From Terrimonas ginsenosidimutans (GTDB lineage: Bacteria > Bacteroidota > Bacteroidia > Chitinophagales > Chitinophagaceae): 64,000 nt of DNA. The translations under genes and the position numbers were made by a program. Positions 51,183 to 60,168 of this stretch are shown here, in pieces. A model generated the notes under the pieces. The model did not search any database. It was not told the DNA's origin and saw nothing but the letters and a program-made list of their open reading frames with translations. Where the stretch lies: the NCBI RefSeq assembly GCF_022012415.1, contig NZ_JAKLTR010000021.1:42061-106060 (forward strand). The letters are read 5' to 3'. Position 1 is the first letter of the stretch. The number at the start of each line of letters is the position of its first letter.

Positions 51183-52157
51183 ATGTCTTCAACTCACTTC
51201 CCCCTCATCATCGTCGGCGGCGGGCCGATCGGCATGGCTTGTGCCATTGCGGCAAAGAATGCCGGCATCAGTTACCTGGTTCTGGAAAAAGGCAGCCTGG
51301 TCAATTCGATCTACCATTACCCGGTGAATATGACATTCTTTTCCACGTCTGAGCGGCTGGAGATCGGGAATGTGCCGTTTGTGAGTAATAATGCCAAGCC
51401 AACAAGATTGGAGGCGCTGGAATACTATCGCCGGGTGGCAGGCTCTTTCCAGTTGAATATTCGTCTGTTTGAAGAAGTGAAATCGGTCGGGCGCACGGGC
51501 AGTTCATTTGAGGTGATCAGCAGTAAGGATTCTTACAGGGCTGATCATATCATTATTGCCACCGGTTTTTATGATATCCCTTATTTGCTGAATGTTCCCG
51601 GTGAAGACCTTCCCAACGTGACGCACTATTACAAGGATCCTCATTTCTATGCTTTCCAGAAAGTGATCGTGGTGGGTGCGCAGAACTCGGCGGTGGATGC
51701 GGCGCTGGAGACCTGGCGGAAAGGTGCGGATGTAACGATGGTGGTTCGTGGGGAAGAGATCGGCAAAAGAGTGAAATACTGGGTACGCCCGGATATCATC
51801 AATCGCATTGAAGAAGGGTCGATCAAAGCTTTTTATCAGTCGTCCATTAAAGAGATCCGTGAACGGGAGGTCGATCTTTTGACACCGGATGGAGTGGTGA
51901 CGGTTGAAAACGATTGGGTGATCGCGGCAACGGGCTATCAGCCTAACCTTGATTTTCTTCACGGGATCGGGATTGATCTTTCAGCAGATGAAGTGCGTTG
52001 CCCGGTGATCAATGAGGAGACGCATGAAACGAATATTCCGGGAATATATCTTGCAGGAGTGATCTGCGGGGGAATGAATACGCATCGTTTATTTATTGAG
52101 AATTCAAGAGAGCATGCGGGGAAGATTGTTGCAGCGATAAAGAAAAGGCTGGCGTAA
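51183..52157 (+). CDS. ypdA: YpdA-family bacillithiol disulfide reductase-like flavoprotein
   Basis: ATG 51183 is preferred to the TTG at 51177. 324 residues: FAD motif LIIVGGGPIGMACAIAAKN at the N-terminus, NAD(P)H motif IVVGAQNSAVDAALETWR in the middle, and ATGYQPNLDFLHGIGI plus GIYLAGVICGG near the end. This is the YpdA pattern; characterised members reduce bacillithiol disulfide with NADPH. Implies bacillithiol chemistry in the cell, though its synthesis genes are not in the window. The last codons lie in a palindrome. Confidence 0.85.
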   Translation: MSSTHFPLIIVGGGPIGMACAIAAKNAGISYLVLEKGSLVNSIYHYPVNMTFFSTSERLEIGNVPFVSNNAKPTRLEALEYYRRVAGSFQLNIRLFEEVKSVGRTGSSFEVISSKDSYRADHIIIATGFYDIPYLLNVPGEDLPNVTHYYKDPHFYAFQKVIVVGAQNSAVDAALETWRKGADVTMVVRGEEIGKRVKYWVRPDIINRIEEGSIKAFYQSSIKEIREREVDLLTPDGVVTVENDWVIAATGYQPNLDFLHGIGIDLSADEVRCPVINEETHETNIPGIYLAGVICGGMNTHRLFIENSREHAGKIVAAIKKRLA

Positions 52158-52262
52158 GAGTATCGCAAAGCACGCAAAGAAACCGCAGAGTGCGCAAAGT
52201 ATCTCTTTGTATTTCTTCGTGTTCTCTGCGGTTTCTTTGCGTGCTTTGCGATACTCCTGCGC
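52152..52262. repeat. Intergenic palindrome, CGCAAAG type (near perfect)
   Basis: Arms GCGTAAGAGTATCGCAAAGC.. and ..GCTTTGCGATACTCCTGCGC with the inner pair AAACCGCAGAG/CTCTGCGGTTT, about 38 bp each. The ypdA stop codon is formed by the left arm. Confidence 0.8.
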
Positions 52263-52295
52263 TAATCAGCAATAAAGACTGAAACTGTTTATACC

Positions 52296-52946
52296 CTAAC
52301 CGCTAACCGCCGAAATAAACGCCTGCAATTTCACCCTATCGAGTTTTCCTTCCGTCCTTACTCCATTGCAAATGTCCACACCGTAAGGCTTCACCATTTC
52401 AATCGCCTGCTGAACATTATCCGCATTCAATCCTCCTGCCAGAAACACAGGCTTAGACACCCTGCTGACCAGCTCGCGGCTGATCTCCCAGTTATGCGTA
52501 TTCCCCGTTCCGCCCAATGTCTTCACCGCAGCTTTAGGATTGCCGCTATCCAGCAGGATATAATCCACCTGATCCTGTATCCCGATCGCCTGTTCAATAC
52601 TCTCCTCCCCTGTCACGTGGATCACCTGCACGATGCTCACAGACGGCATTGCTTCCCTGATCTGATCGTAAGTTCCTGCTGTAAGTTCATCAACGATCTG
52701 AACAGTGTTGGCTCCGGTTCGTTGAATATGTGCAATGATCTCCGCCGCAGATTGTTCACTCGTGAGAAGAAAAGACGCGATCTCTTTGGTAATATGCGGC
52801 GTGATTGCAGCAATTGATTCATCAGATATCGGCCCCGGGCCGCTGGGCATGCGGGCAACAAGTCCAACAGCATTTGCTCCGGCATTGATGGCCATCATTG
52901 CTTCTTCGATGGAAGCGATGCAGCATATTTTTATTTTAACGGGCAT
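52296..52946 (-). CDS. Phosphoribosylanthranilate isomerase-like protein
   Basis: 216 residues of TIM-barrel type with TrpF landmarks: KIKICCIASIEEA (catalytic Cys position in the usual KICG), GANAVGLV, VIHVTGEE, DYILLDSG (catalytic Asp position) and VFLAGGLNADNVQQAI. The usual FDW after the GGTG loop is HNW. It is not linked to other trp genes. It may be a second TrpF or a paralogue with changed substrate. Confidence 0.75.
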   Translation of the reverse strand: MPVKIKICCIASIEEAMMAINAGANAVGLVARMPSGPGPISDESIAAITPHITKEIASFLLTSEQSAAEIIAHIQRTGANTVQIVDELTAGTYDQIREAMPSVSIVQVIHVTGEESIEQAIGIQDQVDYILLDSGNPKAAVKTLGGTGNTHNWEISRELVSRVSKPVFLAGGLNADNVQQAIEMVKPYGVDICNGVRTEGKLDRVKLQAFISAVSG

Positions 52947-53255
52947 GGGAAGTGTTTTGCTTCAAATGGTAATTAAATGTATGAATGAAAATATAACTAT
53001 GCGGATGAATGAATGAATGCTGTATCATCGCACTGAGAAATCGATATTCTTAACACTAAAGACAACATCAAGCAATATGAACCATATTTCCCAGATCAAA
53101 AACTTGTATCTATTATACAACCTTCATTACAACATTTCTACCCGGATGAGACAGGCAATATCGGCTGTTTTTCAAAATTAGCGTGAAACATCACTTTTAA
53201 TCACCGCAAAAAAAATGCTGCATACTGCGCCCAGTCACAAATTAATCTCAGCGTT
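52947..53255. other. Intergenic region, AT-rich, no gene
   Basis: Contains a short GAATGAATGAATG run near 53003-53018 and otherwise no repeat, hairpin or ORF that could be supported. Confidence 0.5.
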
Positions 53256-53948
53256 TTACCGGTCAGCTACCACTATTCCATGATAACTTCCGTTGTAATA
53301 ACTTATTCTTTCAAATTTACCCAGCGAGATCATTTTTTCATTTATCCTTACACCGTCAGCATAATCCTCAAAAATCTCTACCGGTAATGGCCTGTACGCT
53401 GGAGTAGATTTAATGTATTTCGAAAAAAAATATGGATCAAGGTCGCCGAATTCAGAGCCAAAAATCAGCGAAACTTCCACAGTCTGCCCGGTCCTGATAT
53501 TTTCAAATCCACAATGTGCACCATGAAAATAGTAATTCCAACCTTCAACCTTTCCTCTGGACCTTCCGCCACGCTTCAATTCGGCAAACGTCATCATAGG
53601 ATGATCTTCGTCCAGTTTCAGGTTAAATTTATCAACCAATTTAAACAGAAGTGTTTGTGCTAATTTCCGGTAGTCTTTTGCACATTGTTCAAAAAAGTAC
53701 TGATTATTTTCAATTTCTATTTCCGATATAAGTTTCGCGATATTTATTTCCGGCTCCAATAAATGAACACCAACCTGGAAATCCGGAAGTTCATTTTTTA
53801 AACGCTCCCCGATAGCCTCGCGCCAATTCCGGACTTCCTTTGCAAAAATCAGCTTCAGTATCCGCTCTCTCGGAATTGTCCTGATTGTCTCGAGTGCGGG
53901 AATTTGCTCAATAGTATAAATGTTTATTATCTCAATCGTTCTATCCAA
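53256..53948 (-). CDS. DUF6896-like protein of unknown function (230 aa)
   Basis: Soluble protein without signal. The C-terminal half (GWNYYFHGAHCGFENIRTGQ, EVSLIFGSEFGDLDPYFF) resembles DUF6896 proteins, small orphan proteins often found among toxin/immunity genes; the assignment is from memory and not certain. AT-rich compared with its neighbours and alone between non-coding stretches, which suggests acquisition. Function unknown. Confidence 0.55.
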   Translation of the reverse strand: MDRTIEIINIYTIEQIPALETIRTIPRERILKLIFAKEVRNWREAIGERLKNELPDFQVGVHLLEPEINIAKLISEIEIENNQYFFEQCAKDYRKLAQTLLFKLVDKFNLKLDEDHPMMTFAELKRGGRSRGKVEGWNYYFHGAHCGFENIRTGQTVEVSLIFGSEFGDLDPYFFSKYIKSTPAYRPLPVEIFEDYADGVRINEKMISLGKFERISYYNGSYHGIVVADR

Positions 53949-54136
53949 CGGGCTTTATTTTTTTTAACTAGTCTGGTTAAATCCTGGCGGCGTGGCGGCG
54001 TTTAATGGCCGCTTAACGCTTGCTACTTACAGTTAAAGATACAAGGCTTACGCTTTCTCCAATCCCTTAAACTCGGCCAATCTTCACAGTAAGTGGTGCA
54101 ACCAGATGCTTTAATAGTTATAAACAATCTATTTCC

Positions 54137-54991
54137 TCAGGAAGCTGAAGATGATATAGCTGGAATGACGCCTTGTACAAGTCCAAAATGTTCCAACGCC
54201 TTCCATATCCCGTTACTATCTACATCTGCCGTAACATAATCTGCTATTTCCTTTACCGGCGGATTTGCATTACCCATAGCCACGCCTATCGCTGTTTGAG
54301 TCAGCATAGCAATATCATTGCCTCCGTCGCCAAACGACATTGTCTGCGATGGATCTATCCCGAAGTGCCTGCAGAATATTTCGACTCCTATGTACTTGTT
54401 CAATCCACCGGAATTAACATCAGCAAACAATGGTGTCCATCTCGTCGCAACAGAGTTGAACATCACCGTTTCCATAAATTTCTTCTCCTCTTCAGGCGTT
54501 ATGAAAATGTTCGCCTGCAACACGTTTTCAAAATCAATATTTTCGGGATCCAACACTGGAGGTACAGGAAGGTCTACATGCTTGTACATATCCTCAACCG
54601 ACTGGGTGATCGACTGAATAAAAACACGGTCATGATACATAAGCGCATAATTCACACCTTTCTCCTTTTGATATTGCACCAGGGCCCTGATATCATCAGC
54701 ATGAATCATTTGCTTGTGCAGAATTTCACCGCCAACTGTGGCGCAGAGCCCTCCATTAAAACAAATAAATCCATCAAAAGAGATCTCATTTAAAACCTCC
54801 AATGCCTTGATCGACCTGCCAGTTGCAACAATTACTTTAATTCCCTTTTGGCGTAATGCATCAATTGCCTTCCTGGCAGAAGCCGGAACACTATTAGTTT
54901 TAAAACTGACCAATGTCCCATCAACATCAAAAAAAACAGCCCTGATCTCTGTCGCAATTTTCTGCGCACTTTTATTGTCATTAATATTCAT
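54137..54991 (-). CDS. Cof-type HAD-superfamily phosphatase
   Basis: 284 residues. HAD motif I FFDVDGTLVSF (nucleophile Asp22), motif II VATGRS, and motif IV MSFGDGGNDIAMLTQTAIG; the cap inserted between motifs II and III marks the Cof subfamily. Such enzymes dephosphorylate sugar phosphates or cofactors such as FMN. Monocistronic. Confidence 0.9.
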   Translation of the reverse strand: MNINDNKSAQKIATEIRAVFFDVDGTLVSFKTNSVPASARKAIDALRQKGIKVIVATGRSIKALEVLNEISFDGFICFNGGLCATVGGEILHKQMIHADDIRALVQYQKEKGVNYALMYHDRVFIQSITQSVEDMYKHVDLPVPPVLDPENIDFENVLQANIFITPEEEKKFMETVMFNSVATRWTPLFADVNSGGLNKYIGVEIFCRHFGIDPSQTMSFGDGGNDIAMLTQTAIGVAMGNANPPVKEIADYVTADVDSNGIWKALEHFGLVQGVIPAISSSAS

Positions 54992-55200
54992 ATATTATCA
55001 TACCCTTTACTGCTCCTGCAGATATTTCTGAAAGCCCACAAATTTGCAATGTGGTGTTATTATCTAATGAAACGCCAAAGTTAAAATGCCCTATCCATAA
55101 AACCAGAGAATTAATTCCCGGCATCGTATCTATACCGACTCAAATAATGTCCTTCACATTTTCTTAATATCAAATCCCGCAACACCAAATCCTCAACGTA

Positions 55201-55208
55201 TAAATTTG
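55201..55208 (+). promoter_or_regulatory. Possible -7 box of the ECF sigma gene
   Basis: TAAATTTG matches TAnnTTTG exactly. A start 6-7 nt downstream would leave only about 3 nt before the ATG at 55217. No -33 TTTG at the usual distance was found. Confidence 0.25.
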
Positions 55209-55216
55209 TCGGTGGT

Positions 55217-55798
55217 ATGCAACTTCCCGAAAATATACAACTGATTGAAGCGCTAAGGAACAGCGATCAAAAGATCTTCCAGGATCTTTACGATCACTAT
55301 AGCGAAGCCATTTTCAATAATATCTACAAGCTGATACCCCAAAGGGATGATGCGCATGACATCCTGCAAAGCGTTTTTCTGCAATTATGGGAAAGCCGGC
55401 TCAAACTTAAAGAAGAACAATCGGTAGCGGGCTGGCTCTTCACCACCAGTTTCTATCTCTCGATGACCCACCTGAGATCAGTGGCGCGAAGCCGACTGAA
55501 AGTGCTGGAAGATGATCTTGAAGTAGCAGACAATACCTATAATGACAGTACCGGCGAATTGTATACGCAAAAAATGGCCCTGCTGAATAAGGCGATCAAC
55601 GAGCTCCCCTCCCGTAAAAAAATGGCCTTCGAACTCTGCAAAATTGAAGGTAAGACCTACAAGGAAGCTGCTTCTATCCTCGGGATCGCCGAAGACACCG
55701 TAAAGGAATATGTAAAATCTGCCACCAGCACTGTGAAAAGATATGTGATGCAAACAGATCTTTCCATGTACATGTTCCTGCTCGTTTTTCTTTCCTGA
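55217..55798 (+). CDS. ECF sigma factor (RNA polymerase sigma-70 family)
   Basis: 193 residues: region 2 (FQDLYDHYSEAIFNNIYKLI, DAHDILQSVFLQLWESR) and region 4 (LPSRKKMAFELCKIEGKTYK, AASILGIAEDTVKEYVKSA). Followed by FecR, SusC and SusD genes in the same direction, the standard Bacteroidota arrangement in which FecR holds the sigma factor until substrate reaches the SusC transporter. Confidence 0.93.
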   Translation: MQLPENIQLIEALRNSDQKIFQDLYDHYSEAIFNNIYKLIPQRDDAHDILQSVFLQLWESRLKLKEEQSVAGWLFTTSFYLSMTHLRSVARSRLKVLEDDLEVADNTYNDSTGELYTQKMALLNKAINELPSRKKMAFELCKIEGKTYKEAASILGIAEDTVKEYVKSATSTVKRYVMQTDLSMYMFLLVFLS

Positions 55799-55869
55799 TC
55801 ATGGGTTAATGATTTGGTAACATTCGCGGCACCCCCCTTTTTTTATCCTTTTACATTTTACTATAGAAC

Positions 55870-56919
55870 ATGCAGAATTTACAATTACTCATACAGAAAT
55901 GCTGGAGCGGCACCGCTTCTTCTTCCGAGCTCAATGAACTATTGCAGCAACTCGACAAAGAAGAGAGCAAACTGTTCGATACGTGGATGCAGGAAATGCC
56001 AGGCAATACTGACGCAGGAAAATCCATTCCTGTATTTGATAAAGCCGGTGTCCGTGAACTGCTGCTATCAAAGATCTCTGTGAGTAATGAAACGCCTGTT
56101 GTTGCTATGAAACAACCCGCTTCAAGGGTGCTGAAAATGTTCCGGATCAGCGCGGCTGTTGCCGCCGTTTGCCTGCTGATGGTATTGCCTTATCAATTCC
56201 TTTTCCGGGGAACGAAAGACAATACCAGCGAACTAGCCGATGCGCCATCTGTGGAAAATATTATCCTGTCCGGAGATACAAAACGTGAAGTATTACTGAA
56301 AGACGGCAGCACCGTTCTGCTTTATGAGCAAAGCTCACTCCGCTATGATACCGGCTACAATAGTAAGGAAAGAAAGCTGACCCTGAAAGGAAAGGCGCGG
56401 TTCACGGTGAGCAAGGATAAGAACAGACCCTTTATCGTATTCAGTGGCCCACTATCAACCACTGCACTGGGAACGATATTCGAAGTGACAGAGGATGACG
56501 ACAGCACAATTGTTTGCCTGATGGAAGGCTCCGTAAAAGTGCAGAATTACAAAGTATCTCCTTTTAATACTGTCTATCTTGTTCCGGGACAGAAAGCCGT
56601 GAACAAAATGAATGCAGGGCTGGCCATACAAACGGCGACTAGCACAGTATCGCCCGATGCAGCAACAGTGAACAAGGATAAAACAATACCGGCGAAAACG
56701 CAGTTAACGTTCAGGCAGACGCCTCTCGAAAATGTATTCAGGCAACTGGAAAAAATGTATGCCATCCGAATTAAATATTACAAAGCGGATATATCCGGAA
56801 AGATGTTCACCGGAACCTTTGATCAACATGAATCCTGTGCAGATGTTCTGCAGGTGATCGGAAACCTGAACAACCTGGAGATCATCTCCGGCAACCAAGA
56901 GTTTATCATTAAAAAATAA
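55870..56919 (+). CDS. FecR-family anti-sigma factor
   Basis: 349 residues. N-terminal cytoplasmic helices, one transmembrane segment (about 91-107, AAVAAVCLLMVLPYQF), then a periplasmic FecR domain (GDTKREVLLKDGSTVLLYEQ, ALGTIFEVTEDDDSTIVCLM) and a C-terminal STN/DUF4974-like part (FRQTPLENVFRQLEKMY). Senses the state of the downstream SusC transporter and controls the upstream sigma factor. Confidence 0.93.
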   Translation: MQNLQLLIQKCWSGTASSSELNELLQQLDKEESKLFDTWMQEMPGNTDAGKSIPVFDKAGVRELLLSKISVSNETPVVAMKQPASRVLKMFRISAAVAAVCLLMVLPYQFLFRGTKDNTSELADAPSVENIILSGDTKREVLLKDGSTVLLYEQSSLRYDTGYNSKERKLTLKGKARFTVSKDKNRPFIVFSGPLSTTALGTIFEVTEDDDSTIVCLMEGSVKVQNYKVSPFNTVYLVPGQKAVNKMNAGLAIQTATSTVSPDAATVNKDKTIPAKTQLTFRQTPLENVFRQLEKMYAIRIKYYKADISGKMFTGTFDQHESCADVLQVIGNLNNLEIISGNQEFIIKK

Positions 56920-56989
56920 TTGAGCAAAAACCAGATTGACAGTACACACCCGGGCGTGTGCAGGCAATCTATTGCCCAAAACTAAAAGC

Positions 56990-59900
56990 ATGAAACAAAC
57001 AACACTTCAGAAGACGGCAGTCTTATGGCTGCTGCTGCTATCTTGCTTCTTCAGCGGCATCGCGCAGGGGCAGGAAGCAAATATCAAAGGGATGATCGTG
57101 GATGAAACAAATCAGCCTGTGAATGGTGCTAGCGTACAGGTAAAGCCACATGACAAAAATGATAAAACCCAATATGCCACCAGCAATGACAAAGGAGAAT
57201 TCCTGATCTATTCATTAAGGACTGGAGCAAAGTACGATCTTCTCTTTTCGCACGTGAACTACCTTCCGAACACTATCGCCGGGATCGAGATCAAAAAAGG
57301 CGAGAACAATTCTCTGCTGGTAAAACTCAAAGCATCGAACCAGGATCTGGAAGAAGTGGTGGTCACCTCGCTCGGTATTACAAAAGAAAAAAAGAAACTC
57401 GGCTATGCCGTGCAGGAAGTAAAAGGGCAGGATATCAATACCGTCAAAGGCGGTAACGTTCTCAGCAGTTTGCAGGGACGCGTGGCCGGTCTGAATATGA
57501 CCACCGTCTCCGGCGGTCTTGCCGGTTCAAACAGAATCGTGTTGCGGGGCGAATCATCCCTCAATATCAACAAGAATATTGCGATGGTGGTAGTGGATGG
57601 TGTGCCGATCAATAACAACCTTGGCACCGGTAACTCAAGCGACCTGTCGATCGACTATGGCAGCGGCGGCGCAGAGATCAACGCAGATGATATAGAATCC
57701 GTCAGCATCATGAAAGGGCCGAATGCGGCGGCTTTGTACGGCTCAAGAGCGGCCAGCGGTGTGATCATCATCAAGACAAAAAAAGCGGCAGCAAATAACC
57801 GTTTGGGCATTTCTGTAAACAGCAATACAGCATTCGATCGCGTGTTGAAAACTCCGGAGTTTCAAAACGAATATGGTGGTGGAACAGGTGTTGGCCTCAA
57901 GTACTATTCTTACGGCGACGGTCCGGACGGGCCTAACACGTCCAACTCGGGCCACAACTGGGGTGCCAGATTCCAGGGACAGAAATTCATCCAATTCGGC
58001 TCTCCGCTTGATGAGACAGGGAAACGCATCCCGATCGACTGGAAAGCGTATCCTGATAATGTGAAAGATTTTTACATTACCGGCCGTACACTCATGAATG
58101 GCCTTGCCGTGCAGAAGTCTGGCGATATCGGCAACTTCAGAATTTCTTATAATAACTATAATCAAACAGGCATAATGCCTAACACGGAGCTGAACCGTCA
58201 CCAGTTCAATTCCAATACAACGGTGAATGTTTCCTCCAAACTCAGCATCAGCGCCAATATAAACTATGTTCATAGCAATAGCGATAACCTGCCGGTGATC
58301 GGATATGGCGGCGCCTCTCCTACCTACAACTTTATCTGGACGGAAAGAAATGCCACGATGGATTGGTTCCGTGATTACTGGATCAAAGGACAGGAAGGCA
58401 TCAAACAGAATTACTATTTTACCTGGGGCGATAACCCATACATGACCATGTATGAGCAATTGAACAGCCTGAAAAGAAACCGTGTTTTTGGAAATGCATT
58501 TGTGAACTACTCGATCCTGCCGGAACTGACTTTGATGTTCAGAACAGGTATCGATTACTCAGGTGAAGCCCGTGCATCACAACGTCCTGTTGGCTCCGTT
58601 GTTGCGATCAATGGTCTGTACAGACGCCAGGATCTGTCCTATTTCGAACGCAACTCTGATTTCCTGCTTTCTTATACCGCTCCTAAAAAAGGAATGTTGC
58701 ATCTGTCAGCTTCCGTTGGCGGAAACAATCTGCAGATCAACACAGGAAGCAATACAGTAACAGCCAACGGACTTGTAATCCCCAGCGTATACAATCTTGG
58801 TAATGCATCCGGCAGGCCGATCGTAGATGAGCTTAATACGGTGAAGAGAGTGAACAGCCTTTACGGCGTTGCCGATGTTGACTATGACAATAAACTTTTC
58901 CTGCAGTTAACGGCGCGTAATGACTGGTCGACAACGCTCCCTAAATCGAATAATTCCTACTTCTACCCTTCTGTTTCCTTAAGTGGGTTGATGACAGAGA
59001 TATTTGGTTTGAAGTCAGACATGGTGAACTACTGGAAAGTGCGCGGCTCTTTTGCACAGGTGGGTAACGATACCGATCCTTACCAGACAAGTGCCTATTA
59101 TGAATACAGTACACTGCCGGGTTATGTAGGTCTGCCAGCAGTGATACCAAATACGGATCTGAAACCAGAGATCACGAGTTCAATTGAAATTGGTACAGAA
59201 TTGAAATTATTCCGCAACAAAGTGAGTCTTGACTTTACTTATTACGCAGCATCCAGCCGCAACCAGATCCTGAGAAGTCCATTATCTACCGCAACAGGTT
59301 TTGGATCAAAAGTGATGAACGCCGGGAAGATCAATAATAAAGGTTGGGAAGCCGTACTCGGGGTCACACCGGTGAAAGGCAAATTCACCTGGGATGTATC
59401 ACTGACTGCATCAGCCAACCGCAGCAAAGTGGTTGAACTGGCAGACGGCGTGGAAAGCTATGTGATAGCAAGCGCGCAGGGCGCAACGATAGAAGCACGT
59501 GTCGGCGGAAGAATGGGCGACATATACGGTGTAGGTCTTTTAAGAAATGACGAAGGGAAGGTTGTTTATAAAGGTGGCGTTCCTGTATTCACCAGCAATA
59601 CGATCAGACTTGGCAACTACAATCCTGACCTGATCGCAGGTATCCGCAATAGTTTCAGCTACAAAGACTGGACGTTTGGCTTTTTGTTCGACGGAAAATT
59701 CGGCGGCAGGATATACTCCTTCACTTATGTTACAGGAACAGAAGCGGGAAGTTTAGCCAATACATTACCCGGCCGTGAAGAAGGTATCGTAGGTGATGGC
59801 GTTGTATTAAATGCAGATGGGTCTTATTCTCCGAATACAGAAAGAGTGTCCGCGTACACGTATTACAGGGGATATTACAAACGTCCGAACGTTGAATCAA

Positions 59901-60157
59901 GCACATTCGATGCTACCTATGTTAAACTCCGCGAACTGATGCTTGGCTATCGCATCCCTGCCAGAGTGCTGAAGAACAGCTGGATCCAGTCGGCACAGTT
60001 CAGTCTGACAGGCCGCAACCTGCTGCTGTTCACAAAAGTCCCCAACATTGACCCTGAAACATCTTTTGTATCCGGCGGCACGGTTGTTCCCGGAGTAGAA
60101 AATGCACAGATCCCATCCACAAGGAGCATTGGCGTCGATCTTAAAATCACCTTCTAA
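56990..60157 (+). CDS. SusC/RagA-family TonB-linked outer membrane transporter
   Basis: ATG 56990 (MKQTTLQKTAVLWLLLL) gives the signal peptide; the frame is open from 56936 without signal character. 1055 residues: carboxypeptidase-like regulatory domain (IKGMIVDETNQPVNGASVQV), TonB-box-like LEEVVVTSLGI, plug with VVVDGVPINNN and MKGPNAAALYGSRAASGVI, and a 22-strand barrel ending VDLKITF. Imports oligomers or small ligands with its SusD partner using TonB energy. No glycan-degrading enzymes follow, so the ligand is not predictable. Confidence 0.95.
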   Translation: MKQTTLQKTAVLWLLLLSCFFSGIAQGQEANIKGMIVDETNQPVNGASVQVKPHDKNDKTQYATSNDKGEFLIYSLRTGAKYDLLFSHVNYLPNTIAGIEIKKGENNSLLVKLKASNQDLEEVVVTSLGITKEKKKLGYAVQEVKGQDINTVKGGNVLSSLQGRVAGLNMTTVSGGLAGSNRIVLRGESSLNINKNIAMVVVDGVPINNNLGTGNSSDLSIDYGSGGAEINADDIESVSIMKGPNAAALYGSRAASGVIIIKTKKAAANNRLGISVNSNTAFDRVLKTPEFQNEYGGGTGVGLKYYSYGDGPDGPNTSNSGHNWGARFQGQKFIQFGSPLDETGKRIPIDWKAYPDNVKDFYITGRTLMNGLAVQKSGDIGNFRISYNNYNQTGIMPNTELNRHQFNSNTTVNVSSKLSISANINYVHSNSDNLPVIGYGGASPTYNFIWTERNATMDWFRDYWIKGQEGIKQNYYFTWGDNPYMTMYEQLNSLKRNRVFGNAFVNYSILPELTLMFRTGIDYSGEARASQRPVGSVVAINGLYRRQDLSYFERNSDFLLSYTAPKKGMLHLSASVGGNNLQINTGSNTVTANGLVIPSVYNLGNASGRPIVDELNTVKRVNSLYGVADVDYDNKLFLQLTARNDWSTTLPKSNNSYFYPSVSLSGLMTEIFGLKSDMVNYWKVRGSFAQVGNDTDPYQTSAYYEYSTLPGYVGLPAVIPNTDLKPEITSSIEIGTELKLFRNKVSLDFTYYAASSRNQILRSPLSTATGFGSKVMNAGKINNKGWEAVLGVTPVKGKFTWDVSLTASANRSKVVELADGVESYVIASAQGATIEARVGGRMGDIYGVGLLRNDEGKVVYKGGVPVFTSNTIRLGNYNPDLIAGIRNSFSYKDWTFGFLFDGKFGGRIYSFTYVTGTEAGSLANTLPGREEGIVGDGVVLNADGSYSPNTERVSAYTYYRGYYKRPNVESSTFDATYVKLRELMLGYRIPARVLKNSWIQSAQFSLTGRNLLLFTKVPNIDPETSFVSGGTVVPGVENAQIPSTRSIGVDLKITF

Positions 60158-60168
60158 AAAAAAAGAAC

